A stretch of 64,000 bases of DNA from Agelaius tricolor (GCA_023055355.1 JALJCS010000050.1:2108001-2172000); one strand, 5' to 3'. Positions 34,297-46,224 are shown, numbered from the stretch's first letter. The notes: generated by a model from the sequence alone, not told the origin. Translations and numbers: made by a program.

Positions 34297-35094
34297 CAGG
34301 TGTGTTTGCTGTATGCTACACTGAACCCAATGAAAGGAAGAAGGGGGCCCCTTGCCTTTGTGCAACAATAGCCTTGGAAGTTGTCCCACCTCTCGGCCTG
34401 GCTGGACTTCTCCTGAGTTTTGGGTGGTCCCCCACAGAAGACCCCTCACTTGTCTTACAACCGCCGTGACAGACAGACTGAGATGTACAAGGCCTCTCCA
34501 TCCATGACCGAGACATGAAATCCCTATGTGAAAAGGCCCCCCCACACTCTTTCCAAGGACTGGGACTGAGACCCCTAACCTGGGGGAGGTGTGTGGGGGA
34601 GGCAAGCTAACCAAAGCAAGATGGATGTTACAGGTGCAAGCAGTGGACCAAGAAGACAATGGCTCTCACCCACTGCAGAGAACATGGACTGTGTGTACCC
34701 TTCTCTAAATACCATTTTTTCCCCAAAAACACAATAGACTACCTTTGATTCGGTTTCAAGTTTTACCCCTTCCCCCATCAACAAAAAGAGTATAATAAGA
34801 GTTCAGATGAACTGCAACCCTGAGATCTCCCAAGACGTGACCATGTGAACTCCATTGGCTGGACATCAAAGGACTTCTCCTTTTCTATGTTTGGTAGCTC
34901 TATACCTTCCTTTCTCTTCCTCCCTCTTTTTCCCTTTTCCCCAATTCCTCCCCAATGCATTTTCTTGTGGTTATTCAATAAAGGTACATTTGTTTTGATT
35001 ATCACTGCAGCCCCCTGTACCATGTCAGTGTTTTTTGCACTCTGAGATCAACCCACGAACCATCATGAAACCCATTCGTAAGGATGGATCATGA
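34297..35094 (+). mobile_element. Candidate solo LTR interrupting ERV-D
   Basis: Plus-strand features: GAGTATAATAAGAG (TATA-like) near 34,790, a pyrimidine-rich stretch and AATAAA at 34,978, then a U5-like end near ATCATGACA. ERV-D pol stops exactly at its left edge. Length and edges are approximate. Confidence 0.5.
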
Positions 35095-35164
35095 CACTTG
35101 CATACATACTATAGAAACCTTCTATCAAACCTTAAAAATTCTGTACAAATTCATTTCCAACATT

Positions 35165-36175
35165 ACTGGGTCTGGCACCACCCAGATCTGGTGTTTGCTG
35201 CCACCTCAAGTGCCCAGATCTGGAAATTCCCTTGTTCTGGCAGAGCCAAGTCCAGCAATTTTCTGGTAAACAAAGCCAAAATCTGGCAATTTCCTACTGC
35301 TGACGCTGGCAATGCCAAGATCTGCTGTTTTCTGCCACCGCCCGTACCCCAATCTGGACATTTATTGGTTCTAACACAGCCCAAGTGCAGCAGTTTTTTG
35401 GAAAAAGAAGACAAAACGCAGCAATTTCCTGGTGCCAAGACTGTCACCACTCAGACATGGTGTTTGATGGCACTGCCCATGCCCAGATCTGAACATTTCC
35501 CTGTGCCACACAGCCCAAGTCCAGCAATTGGCTGGCAAAGAAAGCCAAAACCAGGCAAATACCTGGTGCCTACACTACTCCGATCTCGTGTATGCTGACA
35601 CTGCCAGTGCCCCGATCCGGAATTTTTCAGATGCCTGCACAGCACAATTCCAGCAGTTTGCTGGCACAGAAAGTTCACATTTGGCAATTTCCTGGTGGTG
35701 GCAAATACCCCACCAAGATCTGGTGTGCGCTGGCACTGCCAGTGCCCATATCTGGCAATTTCCTGGTGCGAGCACGACCCAAATGCAGCAATTTTCTGGC
35801 AAAGAAAACTAAAACCCGGCCACTTTCTGCTACTGGCTCTGGCACCGCCCACATCTTGTGTTTGCTGCGCCAGTACCCAGATTTGGAAATTTCCCGGTGC
35901 CAGCAGAGCCCAAATCCGGCAGATTTCTGTCGCTGCCAACGACACCACCCAGATCTGGTGTTTGCTGGCAGCGCCAGGGCCCAGATCTGAAAACTTCCTG
36001 GTGCCAGCACAGCCCAAGTCCAGTGATTTGCTAGCACAGAAAGCCAAAAGTTGGAAATTTCCAGTTCTGGCTCCAGCACCATCCAGATCTGGTGTTTGCT
36101 GGGACCACCAGTGCCCAGATTTGGAAATTTCCCAGTGCCTTCACAGCCCAGGTCCAGCAATTTGGTTTTAGCGAG
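35165..36175. repeat. Satellite-like array, eight ~133-bp units
   Basis: CCAGATCTGGTGTTTGCTG-type unit starts at about 35182, 35316, 35452, 35580, 35713, 35850, 35950 and 36084. Spacing is 128-137 bp except one ~100-bp unit. Each unit also holds GGCAATTTCCTGGTGCC and CAGCACAGCCCAAGTCCAGC. Moderately diverged. Confidence 0.85.
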
Positions 36176-37060
36176 CTTAGGCAGAGAAGTTCCCGGGACT
36201 GGGACTTTCCTTTTTCTTGGAACTGTTGAAACCTGCTCTGGACTGAAAACCCAGAAAAACACCTGCAGCTCACACCTGTGGCCCACTGAGGTCTGGGACG
36301 CTGCATTCCAGCACCAGAGGGACTTAGAAGAGACCGAGTGAGCCAACTACAACCCACAAAAAGCACTTTCTGAATTTGCCATCTCTCCAGCACTGTCAGA
36401 GGTTTTATTTAATATTATTCATTTTTCATGCTTGGGAATACTTTACTTGTTAAATAACCTGGTTTTCTCAACTTTTCTCCAGGGAAGTTTTTTCCGGAAC
36501 TAGTAGGAGGAGAGGTCGCTTGAAGTTGCTTTCTAGACGGACCCCTTTTGGAGGTTTCCTCCCAAAATTTGCCCTAAAGCAGCACAAACAGTCACAATGG
36601 AAACTTCACCAGTGGCACAACACCCCAGCCCACCAGGAAAAGAAAGGACATGTAAAGTTCTCCAAACATTTGTCCTGCTTTGCTGCAAAAGTCCTGCTGC
36701 AGACACTGTGCAGTGTGGAAAGCCAAGAGAAGCTGCAGCTGGTGGCAAATCTTGTGGCAGAAGCTTGACCTTGTTCTCCAGGAGAGATTCTTGGCAAGAG
36801 CAGACAGGAGAAGATTCCTGGAAAACAGGAACAGCTTTCAAGAAGGGAAATGTAAATGAAAGAAACAATCCAAGATGTTTTCCTCTATTTATTTCTATGC
36901 TCCCCTTTTCCATGTTGCACTACTTCTCCATCCCAGGAATTCCAGATGCACTGCACCTTTAAGATCGGTGGCTTAGTGATTTTTAGACACTCTAAAATAC
37001 CATGAGCCACACAGAGTTTTGCTTCCCCTGTTTTTACAGGAAGGCAACACTGGAGATGTA
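36176..37060. other. No recognised gene
   Basis: AT-rich sequence upstream of the PIM-like promoter, possibly the flank of the satellite element. No supported gene. Confidence 0.4.
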
Positions 37061-37199
37061 AGTGCAGTGCTGGGCTCAGGTAGGAATCCTAGCCCAAGGG
37101 AAGGTGTCCCGACAGTGTTTGCCCCACAGCCAGGCCAATGCAGAGCAGCAAGCGAGGGGATTGCTGTGCCAGTGTGCAGGAGTCAGGGCTCTGCACCTG

Positions 37200-38180
37200 G
37201 GCTCAAGGCTGCAAAGTTCCCGTGTTTGGACGGACTCAGGGGCTGTGCCCGGGGCGCGCGGGGCTCGAACGTGGGGCTCGTGGGGCGAGCGGGGAACGGA
37301 CACGGGGACGAACGGCCCCGGTGCTTCAGTTGCAGCGGCGGCAGCGGCGGCAGCAGCAGCGGCGGCAGCAGCGGCAGAAGCAGCAAAAGCCGATAACTCT
37401 ATAACTCTTTCTCTTTCTCTCTTTCTTTCTCTGTCTCTCTTTCTTGGTCTTTCTCTCTTTCTGTCTCTGTGTCTCCCTTTCCCGCCGTCGGGCACCCTTC
37501 TCCCGGGGTCCCTTGCCCGGCATCCCTCTCCTCTCCCCGCCTCCCTCTCCCCCTGCCGGGCCGGGCCATGCCCCCGGCCCGCCCCCGGCCCCGGGCGGGG
37601 CTGCCCCGTGCCCGGCCCCGCCCGTCCCGCCGCGGTCTCGCCTCCGCCCGGCTCTGGCCCTACTGGCGGTGGCGCTGCTGGGCGGGCATCAGTGCCGTGT
37701 GCGGGGGCGGCATCGCCGCCCTTTGCCTCCGCCTGGCCCGAGCCCGGCCCCGGCCCCGAGGCAGGCTCCAGCCCCGAGCCCGGCCCCGGCCCCGGCCCCG
37801 GCTCCTCCCGGGGCCCGCGGAGGACACAGGCGGCGCGGCCGCTGCCGCCGCCTCCGCTGCGGCTTCCCCGGCCCGAGCTCCGCCGCTCGGCAGCGCGGCC
37901 GCCGGCCCCGAGCCTCCCGTGCCGCGTTGCGAGGAGCGCAGGCCTGGGCATGGCCGGCCCGGGGCGGCTGAGGGGCGCTCGGGGGCCGTTGCTGGCCCCG
38001 GGCCGAGCGCTGACAGCCGCGTCCCGCCCGCAGGGACGGCGCACGAGGCCCTGCAGGAGCGCTACCGCCTGGGTTCGCTGCTGGGGCGCGGAGGATTCGG
38101 CAGCGTCTTCGCGGCCACGCGGCTCTCGGACGGCGCCCCGGTGAGCGGCGGGGCCGGCGGCGGGCGCAGGACGAGGGGGC
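37200..38180 (+). promoter_or_regulatory. CpG-rich promoter/first-exon island of the PIM-like gene
   Basis: Very GC- and CpG-rich with a GCGGCAG repeat (37,330-37,385) and a pyrimidine tract (37,400-37,480) upstream of the start codon. No TATA box was seen. Typical of a housekeeping-type promoter. Long antisense frames here are GC artefacts. Confidence 0.65.
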
Positions 38181-40053
38181 GGAGGAGGAGGAGGAGGAGG
38201 ATGGGGCTGGGCAGGGCGGGCGGCGAGCTGAGCCCGCTGCTGTCCTTGGCTTGCAGGTGGCCATCAAGAGGGTGCCACGGAACCGCGTCCGGCACTGGGG
38301 CGAGCTGGTGAGTGAGCGGGGCCAGCGGCAGCAGCCGGGGCTGCCGGGCGGGGATGAGCCGAGGCCCGGCACGGTGGAAGCCGCCAGGACGCCTTGAGGG
38401 GGAGCGGGCGTGGGCGCAGCGCAGGGCGCAGAGCATCCCGGGCTGGCTCAGGGCTTCCCCAGGCCTGGCACGGCATCGGCCCCACTGAGGGCATCGTGCT
38501 CCTCCCGCAGCCCGACGGCAGCAGGGCCCCGCTGGAGATCGTGCTGCAGGCCAAGGTGTCCACTGGCTTCCCCGGCGTGGTCCAGCTGCTGGAGTGGCTC
38601 GAGCTGCCCAACCACATTGTGATGGTGATGGAGCGGCCAGAGCGGTGTCAGGACCTGCATCGTGTCATTCGGGCACGGCGGTTCGTGCCCGAGGAGGTGG
38701 CGCGGGAGCTGTTCCGCCAGGTGCTGGAGGCCGTGTGGCACTGCACCAGCTGCGGGGTCCTGCACCGCGACATCAAACCTCAGAACATCGTGCTTGACCT
38801 GGCCACCGGGCAGGCCAAATTGATCGACTTTGGCTGTGGCACCTACCTGCAAGAGACAGCCTACACCCACTTTGCAGGTGAGCCCACGTAAGGGTGTACT
38901 CCTGGTCCCGGGATCTCATGGCCAACATCTCCCAGCCCAAGCTGGCTGTGGCAGCGGGGATTCTCCCTTTTGCTGCCAGTCAGGGGACTGAGTCTTCAGC
39001 TGAGTTGCTTTAGAGCGGGGCTGGGTGGGGAGCCATCTTCCAGCCCTGCTGGCAGCCTTTGCCAGCCACTCTGCCCAGGACTGGGGCTGGGCTGGGGCAG
39101 CCAGCCCGACCAAAACCCCCGTGGGTGGGGGTAGCAGAGAGGGGGATGGAATCTGTGCCCCAGCCAGTTTGGTGTGCAGGCGAGAGGAAGGGCTTGCACT
39201 GCTCCACTCGCCCTGTTTGTCTTGGCTTCCTAATATTTTTGGGGCAATGCAGACATGGAGGATAGGGGCATGTTTTCCCCAGCACAGAGAGGGTTTTTCC
39301 TTTGCATGTCATGGTCAGGCTTAGCCAGGGCTTCCTCTGCCCTCTTCTGACACCAGTGGCTTCTTTTCCAAGCCCAAGTTTGTGCACAAGTCCCAGGTGC
39401 TGGCGAGAGGGCAGTGGTCACCCTGTGTGCCACTGATGCAGCCCCCGCAGGCCCAGGGATGCTGGGGCCAGGCTCTGGGAGCAGCAGCATCCCCCTGCTG
39501 AACTCCATCTGTATTCCATAGGAACACCGTCCTACAGCCCCCCGGAATGGAACGACTTTGGCTGGTACCATGGCGAGGCAGCAACGATCTGGTCCCTGGG
39601 CATCCTGCTGCACCAGATGGTCTGCGGGGAGCACCCTTTCAGGAGGGGCCGGAACCTCAGCTGGGGCCAGCTCCCACTGCCACAAGGGCTCTCTCAAGGT
39701 GGATCCTCTTCTCTGGGCACGGGGGGAATCCCAGTGCTGGGAGCCAGCAGCGGGCTCGTGAGCATCCCGCTCTGGCAGCTGCTGAGGAGGTGGCACATGT
39801 CCTGCTCTCCTCCAAAACAGGGAATTGATGGGAAAGTTTAGGCCCAGCCCTGAGCGCATCCAGCAAGGCCTGGGCATGGCAATAGTGGGGCAAAGCAGAC
39901 AGGAGCCTTCTCTGGCTGACCGGCAGTTTCTGCTTTCTCTGCCCAGAGTGCAAAGATCTGATCAGGTGGTGTTTATCCGTGAACTCCTTGGAAAGACCCA
40001 CATTAGAAGACCTGTTCTGTGATCCTTGGGTGCAGGATATTCCTCGGCCCTAG
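37568..40053 (+). CDS. PIM-like serine/threonine kinase, five coding exons
   Basis: Exons: 37568-38140, 38257-38307, 38511-38877, 39522-39698, 39947-40053 (573+51+367+177+107 nt, 424 residues, stop TAG). All borders are GT/AG and phases agree. The N-terminal ~160 residues are Arg/Pro/Ala-rich and probably disordered. The kinase domain follows: glycine loop GRGGFGSV (173-180), VAIK lysine 195, PIM-type hinge ERPE (249-252, proline instead of a backbone donor), HRD 293-295, DFG 314-316, SPPEW near 336-340, ending ...QDIPRP. PIM kinases are constitutively active survival kinases. This form belongs to the PIM1-like family expanded in songbirds. The first ATG at 37568 is chosen; the frame opens further upstream to 37469. 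All key catalytic residues are present, so it may be functional. Confidence 0.9.
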
Positions 40054-40328
40054 AAGAAGGGAGAGAGCCACAGGCACACTTTGATCCAGGGCCCTGGTAA
40101 GTTGCAGCTCCACACATGCCTTGGCAATCAGAAGCAAAGGAACCCAGACCTTTTTGTGCTGCCTGTGTCACTGCACCGGGGTCATGGGATGGGCACACGC
40201 AGCCCTTGTGCTGCAGCTGAGCTGCTCTGCCCAGCACTGGTGGCCGCCATCCAAGCTGGTTTTGCTTGTGCTGGTTCCCTGACAGCTGGGGCCCTGGGCA
40301 GAGCCCTGAGAGCCTGGTCTCCCCCCAG

Positions 40329-40369
40329 GGAAGGAGAAGGAGCCCCTGGAGAAGCTGTACCGGGTGGGG

Positions 40370-40428
<59 letters not shown>

Positions 40429-40549
40429 GACAGCCAGGATGACATCAAGGATGAGAAGCTCTTCCTCAGCCTGGCCACTGGAGGCTGAAGGTGATGGACT
40501 TTGATTCTGGCACCTTCTTCAAAGCCAAACTCCACAGGGAATTTGCAGG
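40329..40549 (+). pseudogene. Fused PIM1-type exon relic, copy B
   Basis: KEKEPLEKLYRVG-like start after a CCCCCAG acceptor, an 18-unit CTG tract, then the remnant kinase piece with DFDSGTFF and REFAG, ending at a preserved GCAG/GTGAG donor (donor GT at 40550-40551). Same internal deletion as copy A, so the fusion predates the duplication. Confidence 0.7.
40373..40426. repeat. (CTG)18 trinucleotide repeat
   Basis: Eighteen perfect CTG units. The paralogous position 3614-3625 has four. Confidence 0.97.
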
Positions 40550-41585
40550 TGAGTCCCCACCCGGGGAAATGCTGCCAGATTTGGGCATGGCCCAGCCTGG
40601 CTGGGAAGCAAACGTTCCCCCTTTGCTGGGGCAGATGCAACTCATTCTTCAGTCGCTGCCCAGCTGCTTTTGGCAGGGCTGGGGCATGGGCTGGGCTGGG
40701 TACAAATGGGAGTGGGCTCCTGGCCCTGCCAACAGCCCCCAGCAGCCACCATGGCCTGGGCCTGGGCTGGGGCTGGGGCAGCCAGCCTGACACAAACAAA
40801 GCCCCATGGTGGGAGCAGAGGTGGGACTCCAGAAGCTGTGCAGGGGCTGCTTTGCTCTGCAGGCAAGGAAGGGCTGGGCTGCTGCACTGCCCTTGTTTGC
40901 TTTGGGATCACCGTGATTTTGGGGGGCAGTGCAGGGTGGAAGTGAGAAAGTGTGGGCTTCCCTCACCCATGTCTGGGTTTTTCCCTGGCATGCAGGAGTT
41001 GGGCCTTCCTCAAGGCCCTGACAGAGATAAGATTTTTTCCCGTTTTTCTTGTTTTCCCTTTTTGTCTCTAATCTCTTTTCAAGAATGTGTTGTTTGTTTT
41101 TCCAGAGGAAGCGTTCCAGGTGGTCCAGTGTGGATGGGGAAGTGCTTGGGAGCAGCTGTGGCGTGGATGGGTGGTGGCCTTGGAGAAGGCTGAGGACGTG
41201 GTTTGGGAGCAGCTTTTCTTGCAGCCGTGGCTGGCGTGAGGTGGGTCCCTGTGTGCTTGGCAGGGTGGGATCAGAGCTTTTGGGAGATGGCAGCGAGCAC
41301 AGGAGCATCCTGCTCTGGGCAGCTGCTGAGGGCTGGATGTGCCGTGGCTGGCTGCAGGCTGGGCACATGTCCTGCCCTCCTGCTCTGCTGCCAAAGGCAG
41401 CAGGGATGGGCAGCTCTGGGCACAGCTCTGGGCACAGCCAGCATGGCCTGGGCACCGCAGGCCTTGGCACAAGGGCACAGGAGCCCTCAGCTGACGGGCA
41501 CTTTCTGCTTTCTCTCCTTGCAGCCGGGCTCTGTGGCTGCTGAGGCTGCTCTGGGCTCTGCCAGGGCTCTGCTGGGCTCAGCCCT

Positions 41586-42696
41586 GGGCCCAGCTGGGCT
41601 GGCTCTGCCCTCACATTGCTCTGACAGCTTTGCATCAGACGAGCCCCTTGCGAGCACAGCGCCTGAGCTTTCTGCTTTGGCAGCTGAGTGAGACTCTGCT
41701 GCAGGCCCAGAGATTGCAGCTGGGGACACACATCCAATTGGCAAGAACCCAAACCCTCCACAGTCCCAGCCGAATGCCTGGATCTGCACAAGGTGTTTGT
41801 CTGTCCCATTCTTCCTTCTTGATTGGCTGGAATTGTGCAATTGCACTTTCTTCCTCCTCTAGAAGTGCCTGAGTGGGCCAAAGCTGGCGAGTGGGCCGTG
41901 TTCCTGAGGCAGTGCAGTCTGGAGCTGATGGATGGAGAATTGCCCTTCTGCACTGCCAAACCAGAGCAAAAAGCCCTAAGTGGCACTTTGTGTCTCTAAG
42001 AAATCCCTGACAGTTTCAAAGGGAATGTGCAGCTCCTTGCCAGGCTGAGAAGGAAGGGCATCTTCTCAAGGATTTGGGCTTTGACAGAGTTTCCATTCCC
42101 AGTCCTGCTTGGAGCGGGAAGGGCACAAAGCAGTTTCCTCTTGCTTTGAGCACAATTTCAAATGGCAATGTTGAAACAAAGCCCAAAATCTTTTAAAAGG
42201 CTGCTGGGGTCAGGAAGATGAATCCATGCCATCAGCACATTTACAATGTAAATAACTGAGTTCCCCTTTAAAAAAGATCATTTACCTCTTAATGCAAAGT
42301 TTCAGAAGTTTTTCACTAACACTTGGGTTTTGTTTTCATCTTTCACATTTTATATAGTTTTTCTTCTTTTTCCTTTTTTTCCTTTAAATAGAAAACATGT
42401 CCTAGAGAAGGAGTGTCCTTTGCTCCTGGTTCCTGTGTGGAGCAGCTCCCTTGCTGCTGGCTGAGCTGCTCAGGCAGAGCCCGGCAGCTCCTGGCCCTGC
42501 AGGGCTGAGGCTTTTCCCCGTTGCTGGGCACAGACTGATGGAGCAGCACTGCTGAACACGGGCACACACAGAGGGCCCAGCAGCAGCTGCCTTTGGCCAC
42601 CTGAGGCTCCAAGGCCCAACCTCTGAGCAGGCAGGGCTGGAAGAGACTGGCAGCATCTGATCCCTGACTCTGGGCCAGGGCTGCACAAATGACCCC

Positions 42697-42697
<1 letters not shown>
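41586..42697. other. No recognised gene
   Basis: Unique sequence downstream of the duplication. The open frames seen have no recognisable content. Confidence 0.4.

Positions 42698-42736
<39 letters not shown>
42698..42736. repeat. (CAG)13 trinucleotide repeat
   Basis: Thirteen perfect CAG units. Gives poly-Gln or poly-Leu frames without other gene support. Confidence 0.95.
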
Positions 42737-42737
<1 letters not shown>

Positions 42738-43403
42738 TGGAGCTGACTTTCAGCACAGCCCCTGGCCCTGTTCCCTCCCGTGTGCAGCGGTGTCAGAGCA
42801 GCCTGAGGCACCTGGGAGCCCCCAGTGCCAGCAGGGACTTGAGATGGCAGCCCTGGGCTCCTGGAGGCTGTGCAAGGAACGCAGCTGGGCACTCCCTGTC
42901 CATGGGGAGCTTCCAGATGGAAAAGGCTGCTGTGCCCAGGCAGCTCCAGGGGCACAGAAAGGAGGCTCTGGAGCACTGGATCTGTGCCAGTGCCACAGTC
43001 CTGGGCAGCAGCCAGCCAGCCCTGAGGGAACAGAGGGCACAGCAAGAGGGACAGAAGCAGGCAAGGGCAGAGACTGGGAAGAGCCCGGCCCGCGAGCAGG
43101 AACAGCTGCTCCATTGCACTCTTGGAGAAAGCTCTTGGCTGCTTCAAAGCACTGAAAGGCGTGAAGGGCAGAGAGGAGGCCACAGCAAACAATGCTCCTG
43201 TTTGCACAGCCTCCCCTCTGCGTGTCCCAGAAGGAATTGGATGGACTGGATTCGTCTCTCCGAGTGCTCTCGTTCAGCATGAGCAGCTCAGCACCAGGAG
43301 CTGAAGGAGCTGAAGCCTCAGGCCACAGGAGCTGGGCAAGAGGGAACTTCTGGAGCAAAGTAATGCTGCTGAAATAGCCCCAGCTGAATGCAGCGGATCT
43401 CAT

Positions 43404-43560
43404 CATGGAATCACAGAATCCTTTCTGTTGGAAAAGCCCTCTGAGCTCACCCAGTGCAGCCGCTCAGCCAGCAGTGCCAAGCCCAGCACTAAAGCACGTC
43501 CCTGAAGTGCCAAGGCCTGGACAGCAGCCCTGAGTGAGGCCTGGACAGCAGGCCCTGAGC
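43404..43560 (-). mobile_element. CR1 LINE 3' end fragment
   Basis: ATGGAATCACAGAATC followed by GTTGGAAAAGCCCTCTGAG and CCCAGCACTAAAGCACGTCC is the reverse complement of the 3' end of an avian CR1 element. 5'-truncated, as most CR1 copies are. Confidence 0.8.
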
Positions 43561-44039
43561 CCAAGGTGGCCTCTGGAGGAACCTTCCAAGCAAAGGTTAT
43601 CTTTGTATCTGCTCCCTGATGAGATCTGCATGGTCATTAGCACTGTGATAGATGTAGCCACTCCTTAGTGAAACATGGATGGACCTTTGTGTACTTAGAA
43701 GCCAGAGAAGGCCATGAAATCTGACATCTGGCCTTGTGTGGGGCTGAAGGATCAAAGTCAGCTGCCTTGGCTCCTCCTTGAGGCCTGGCCAGGCTTTGGG
43801 AGGGAGCCAAGAGGAGGATGAAAGCAGATGTTGGCACACTAGCAGTGCTGTCAGTTTGTTCATGCAGCACTGTCAGAGCTGGGCCCTCTCCCAGCGGGCT
43901 TGGAGCCTCAGCTGGGGCTGGAGGCACCTGCAGGAATTGCCAGTGCCCAGGAGTGGCTCTGCAGCCCTTGGCTGTGACAGCTTCCCCAGCTGCTGTGTGC
44001 ATCTGGGGGATGGCAAAGGCTGAGGGGAAATGCTGCTGC

Positions 44040-44210
44040 ATCTTTCCTAATCACTGCAGGCAATCTTTGGTGGGGATGATTGGGTGCATTGCTGAGCTGC
44101 TCCTTTTGTGATTCTTTGCTGCTCTGAACTGCAGGAAATGACACTGATTCCTTCCGTTGGAGTCTGTGTCTTTGGTGCTGACTTTGGCCACTGGTCAAAC
44201 CAAACTGGCC
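44040..44210 (+). mobile_element. LTR-like flank, left (ERV-E)
   Basis: Shares GCTGAGCT..TCCTTTTGT.ATTCTTTGCT and CCTTC.GTTGG.GTCTGTGTCTTTG blocks with 46,225-46,400. The pair flanks pol-like remnants and probably represents the two LTRs of one ERVL-type provirus. Confidence 0.5.
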
Positions 44211-44624
44211 CAGTCTGGCCAGATCCCAACCAAATGTCACTTGTTCAATGTCAATGTGAGGCATCAGTGCCATCAGAAATTCCCAGATGGGAAGCCCTTC
44301 CCTGGAGTTCCCTGGCTCTGGAGTGGGCTGAGGTGGGAGCCCCGTGGGAGCAGTGGGGCAGTCGGGTAAAAGAAGCTGCAGCCCTGGATGTCTTCAAATG
44401 CATCCAAAAACTGCACATGGAAAAGGAAAAGAACTTGTGGGTTTGGGCAGACAAAGATGAATTTGTTAAGAGTCCGTTGGAAACAGCACCTTCAGAAGGA
44501 ACAATAATTGCTGGAATGCTCCCACATGGAGCAAGAGAAGAAGGTTTTAATCTTGAGCTCAGCTGCATTTGTGCCAGTGAAATATCAATATACTAAATAA
44601 CTATATGTATTTATTGTATAATAA

Positions 44625-44725
44625 GACCTTAATATATATATATATTATAGATATATTATAGATATATGTCTGTATCTATCTGTCTATATGTATATCAATA
44701 TGTATATCTACATATGAAATAATAA
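44625..44725. repeat. AT-rich simple repeat (TATA / TATC)
   Basis: Runs of TATATA, ATATTATAG and TATC/TGTC units. Confidence 0.8.
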
Positions 44726-44939
44726 TAATGTGAAATAGTGCTGACAATACTAATTTGGTAGCTTTGGCTGCTCAGGGATGTAACACTAAATACCCTACAG
44801 AACAGGATTGGCCAGGGCCCTACTGTCAGTGGTCAACTTTGTGAGATTGTATACAATGTAAAAAGGAGGAAGGGAGGAAATTGGCTATTTTCCCAGGGTT
44901 TGCTGATACTGTGATGCAGAGTGCTTTGTCTGTTGCTGT

Positions 44940-45130
44940 GAAAAATACAGGGATGAAGCCTGCAGGGTTTTTCATGTCCCAGACTATGCACAAGCTGCAG
45001 GATTGGTTGAACGGGTGAAGGGGTTGTTAAAAGAGCAGTTGATAAAATGAGGAGATGGGAACCTTTGCCCATGGAGAACCCATCTCCCAGATGTGCTCCA
45101 TGCCCTGAACAATGGCCCACGGGGGAAATG
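44940..45130 (+). pseudogene. pol: ERV-E integrase fragment
   Basis: A frame with stops reads ...AQAAGLVERVKGLLKEQL and [14 protein letters not shown]. These are the last catalytic-core segments of a retroviral integrase (the QVER-type Glu is kept). Confidence 0.65.
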
Positions 45131-45269
45131 GAAACCCCCTGGCTGTGCACGGCTGCCCCCAATTTGCAAATCCAACCATGGGCAGTGAGACTTGGACTGC
45201 CTGGGAAATTGTTCTGGCTGTGATGGCCCCTGGCAGGGCCAGCCCAGAGGCTGCAGGCCTGGGCCTTCA

Positions 45270-45720
45270 TGCATTGGAATTCATGAGGATGAATTCAAAG
45301 CAAATGAGAGCCATCAATACTGAAACAGGAATTCAGATTCCTCCAGGACACTTTGCTTTGGTAACTGCTCCCTTGGAGCTTGGCCTTGCAAAGTGTTCAT
45401 GTCATGGCAAGAGGAATTGATGCAGAATATCCAGGAGAAATTATAGTAGTTCTGTGAAACAATAGTGACCAGGATTGGATTATTCAACACCAGGACACAG
45501 GGTAGCACAATTATTGATATTGCAATTTTGAGAACGATTGTGAAAAAAGGAGCTCCAGCTCCAGTCACCACCGTTTGTGGAGATAAAGGGTTTGGATGCA
45601 GCCGTCCTGATAATGGAGCCAGAGTGTGGGTCCGGAGGCCAAATGGCGCTCCCGAGGCAGCTGAAGGAGCAGCTCCTGGAAAAGACAACTCTGAGTCCTG
45701 AAAGCTGGGCAGGAGTAATG
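45270..45720 (+). pseudogene. ERV-E dUTPase-like remnant
   Basis: Pieces in several frames match dUTPase motifs: [11 protein letters not shown] (motif III-like region), GLDYSTPGHRVAQLLI (motif IV-like) and GDKGFGCS (motif V, Gly-rich tail). A dUTPase after integrase is the hallmark of class III ERVL elements. Many stops and frameshifts. Confidence 0.6.
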
Positions 45721-45879
45721 GGAATGTGTCCCTGCAGCCAAGGATTGTGTGTGAGAACAAGTAGATCTGACAGGATATTGTTTTACACATGCTGCCAGAC
45801 CAAATCTCCCTGTTTGCCCCAAGGGCCCCTTTGGCAAATGCTCTGATCCACGGGGCTCCATGGGAAGGCTGCTGTGACA

Positions 45880-46070
45880 CTGAGGGACTTGCACAGGAAT
45901 TGCATCCAGGAGCCTGGGTGCCCCTCAGGGACTGGGACCCGGCCCCTTCCAGCCAGAGGGGAAAGGGCCCCCCAAGCCTTGTTAGCCCCAGACAACATGG
46001 TAAAGCTGAACAGCAAAGGGCCTGGGGGCATTATTCTGGAATTAAAAAGGTGCCAGCTCCATGGACAACA
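45880..46070 (+). pseudogene. pol: Integrase C-terminal-like remnant
   Basis: LHPGAWVPLRDWDPAP and GHYSGIKKVPAPWT resemble the SH3-like end of gamma-type integrases. It lies after the dUTPase-like segment, which is not the order expected for one ERVL element, so it may belong to a second insertion. Confidence 0.45.
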
Positions 46071-46224
46071 GAATTCTTGTTCCTATCTCCAAGGAGATTG
46101 AGAAAAAAGAATGAAGAACGGTGTCACTGAAGTACTGCTGATGTCTGTAAGGTGTTCCTTGATAGTCAGCCAGAATCTTTGTCTGCCACAAACACCTCTA
46201 GTGTTTGACCAAGGGGTTAGTCAT

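Larger units (their letters stand above)
39304..41585 (+). repeat. Segmental duplication, copy B
   Basis: Counterpart of 2,549-4,778. It starts inside intron 3 of the PIM-like gene and runs 1.5 kb past its stop. It differs mainly by a longer CTG tract and scattered substitutions. Confidence 0.9.

Noticed and set aside
37076..38044. 322-codon antisense frame in the CpG island
   Set aside because: Complementary to exon 1 of the PIM-like gene; poly-Ala and Gly/Pro runs reflect GC content.
40649..41986. 445-codon minus-strand frame over the duplication
   Set aside because: It lies in GC-rich non-coding DNA of the duplicated block, is interrupted in the paralogous copy A, has no recognisable domain and is rich in Ser/Pro/Gln as expected by chance.
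42689..43282. Poly-Gln ORF starting at the CAG repeat
   Set aside because: The only protein-like feature is the (CAG)13 tract; the rest is unremarkable and without similarity.
44625..44725. AT-rich stretch as a possible origin or matrix attachment site
   Set aside because: It is a plain simple repeat next to a decayed ERV, with no additional evidence.
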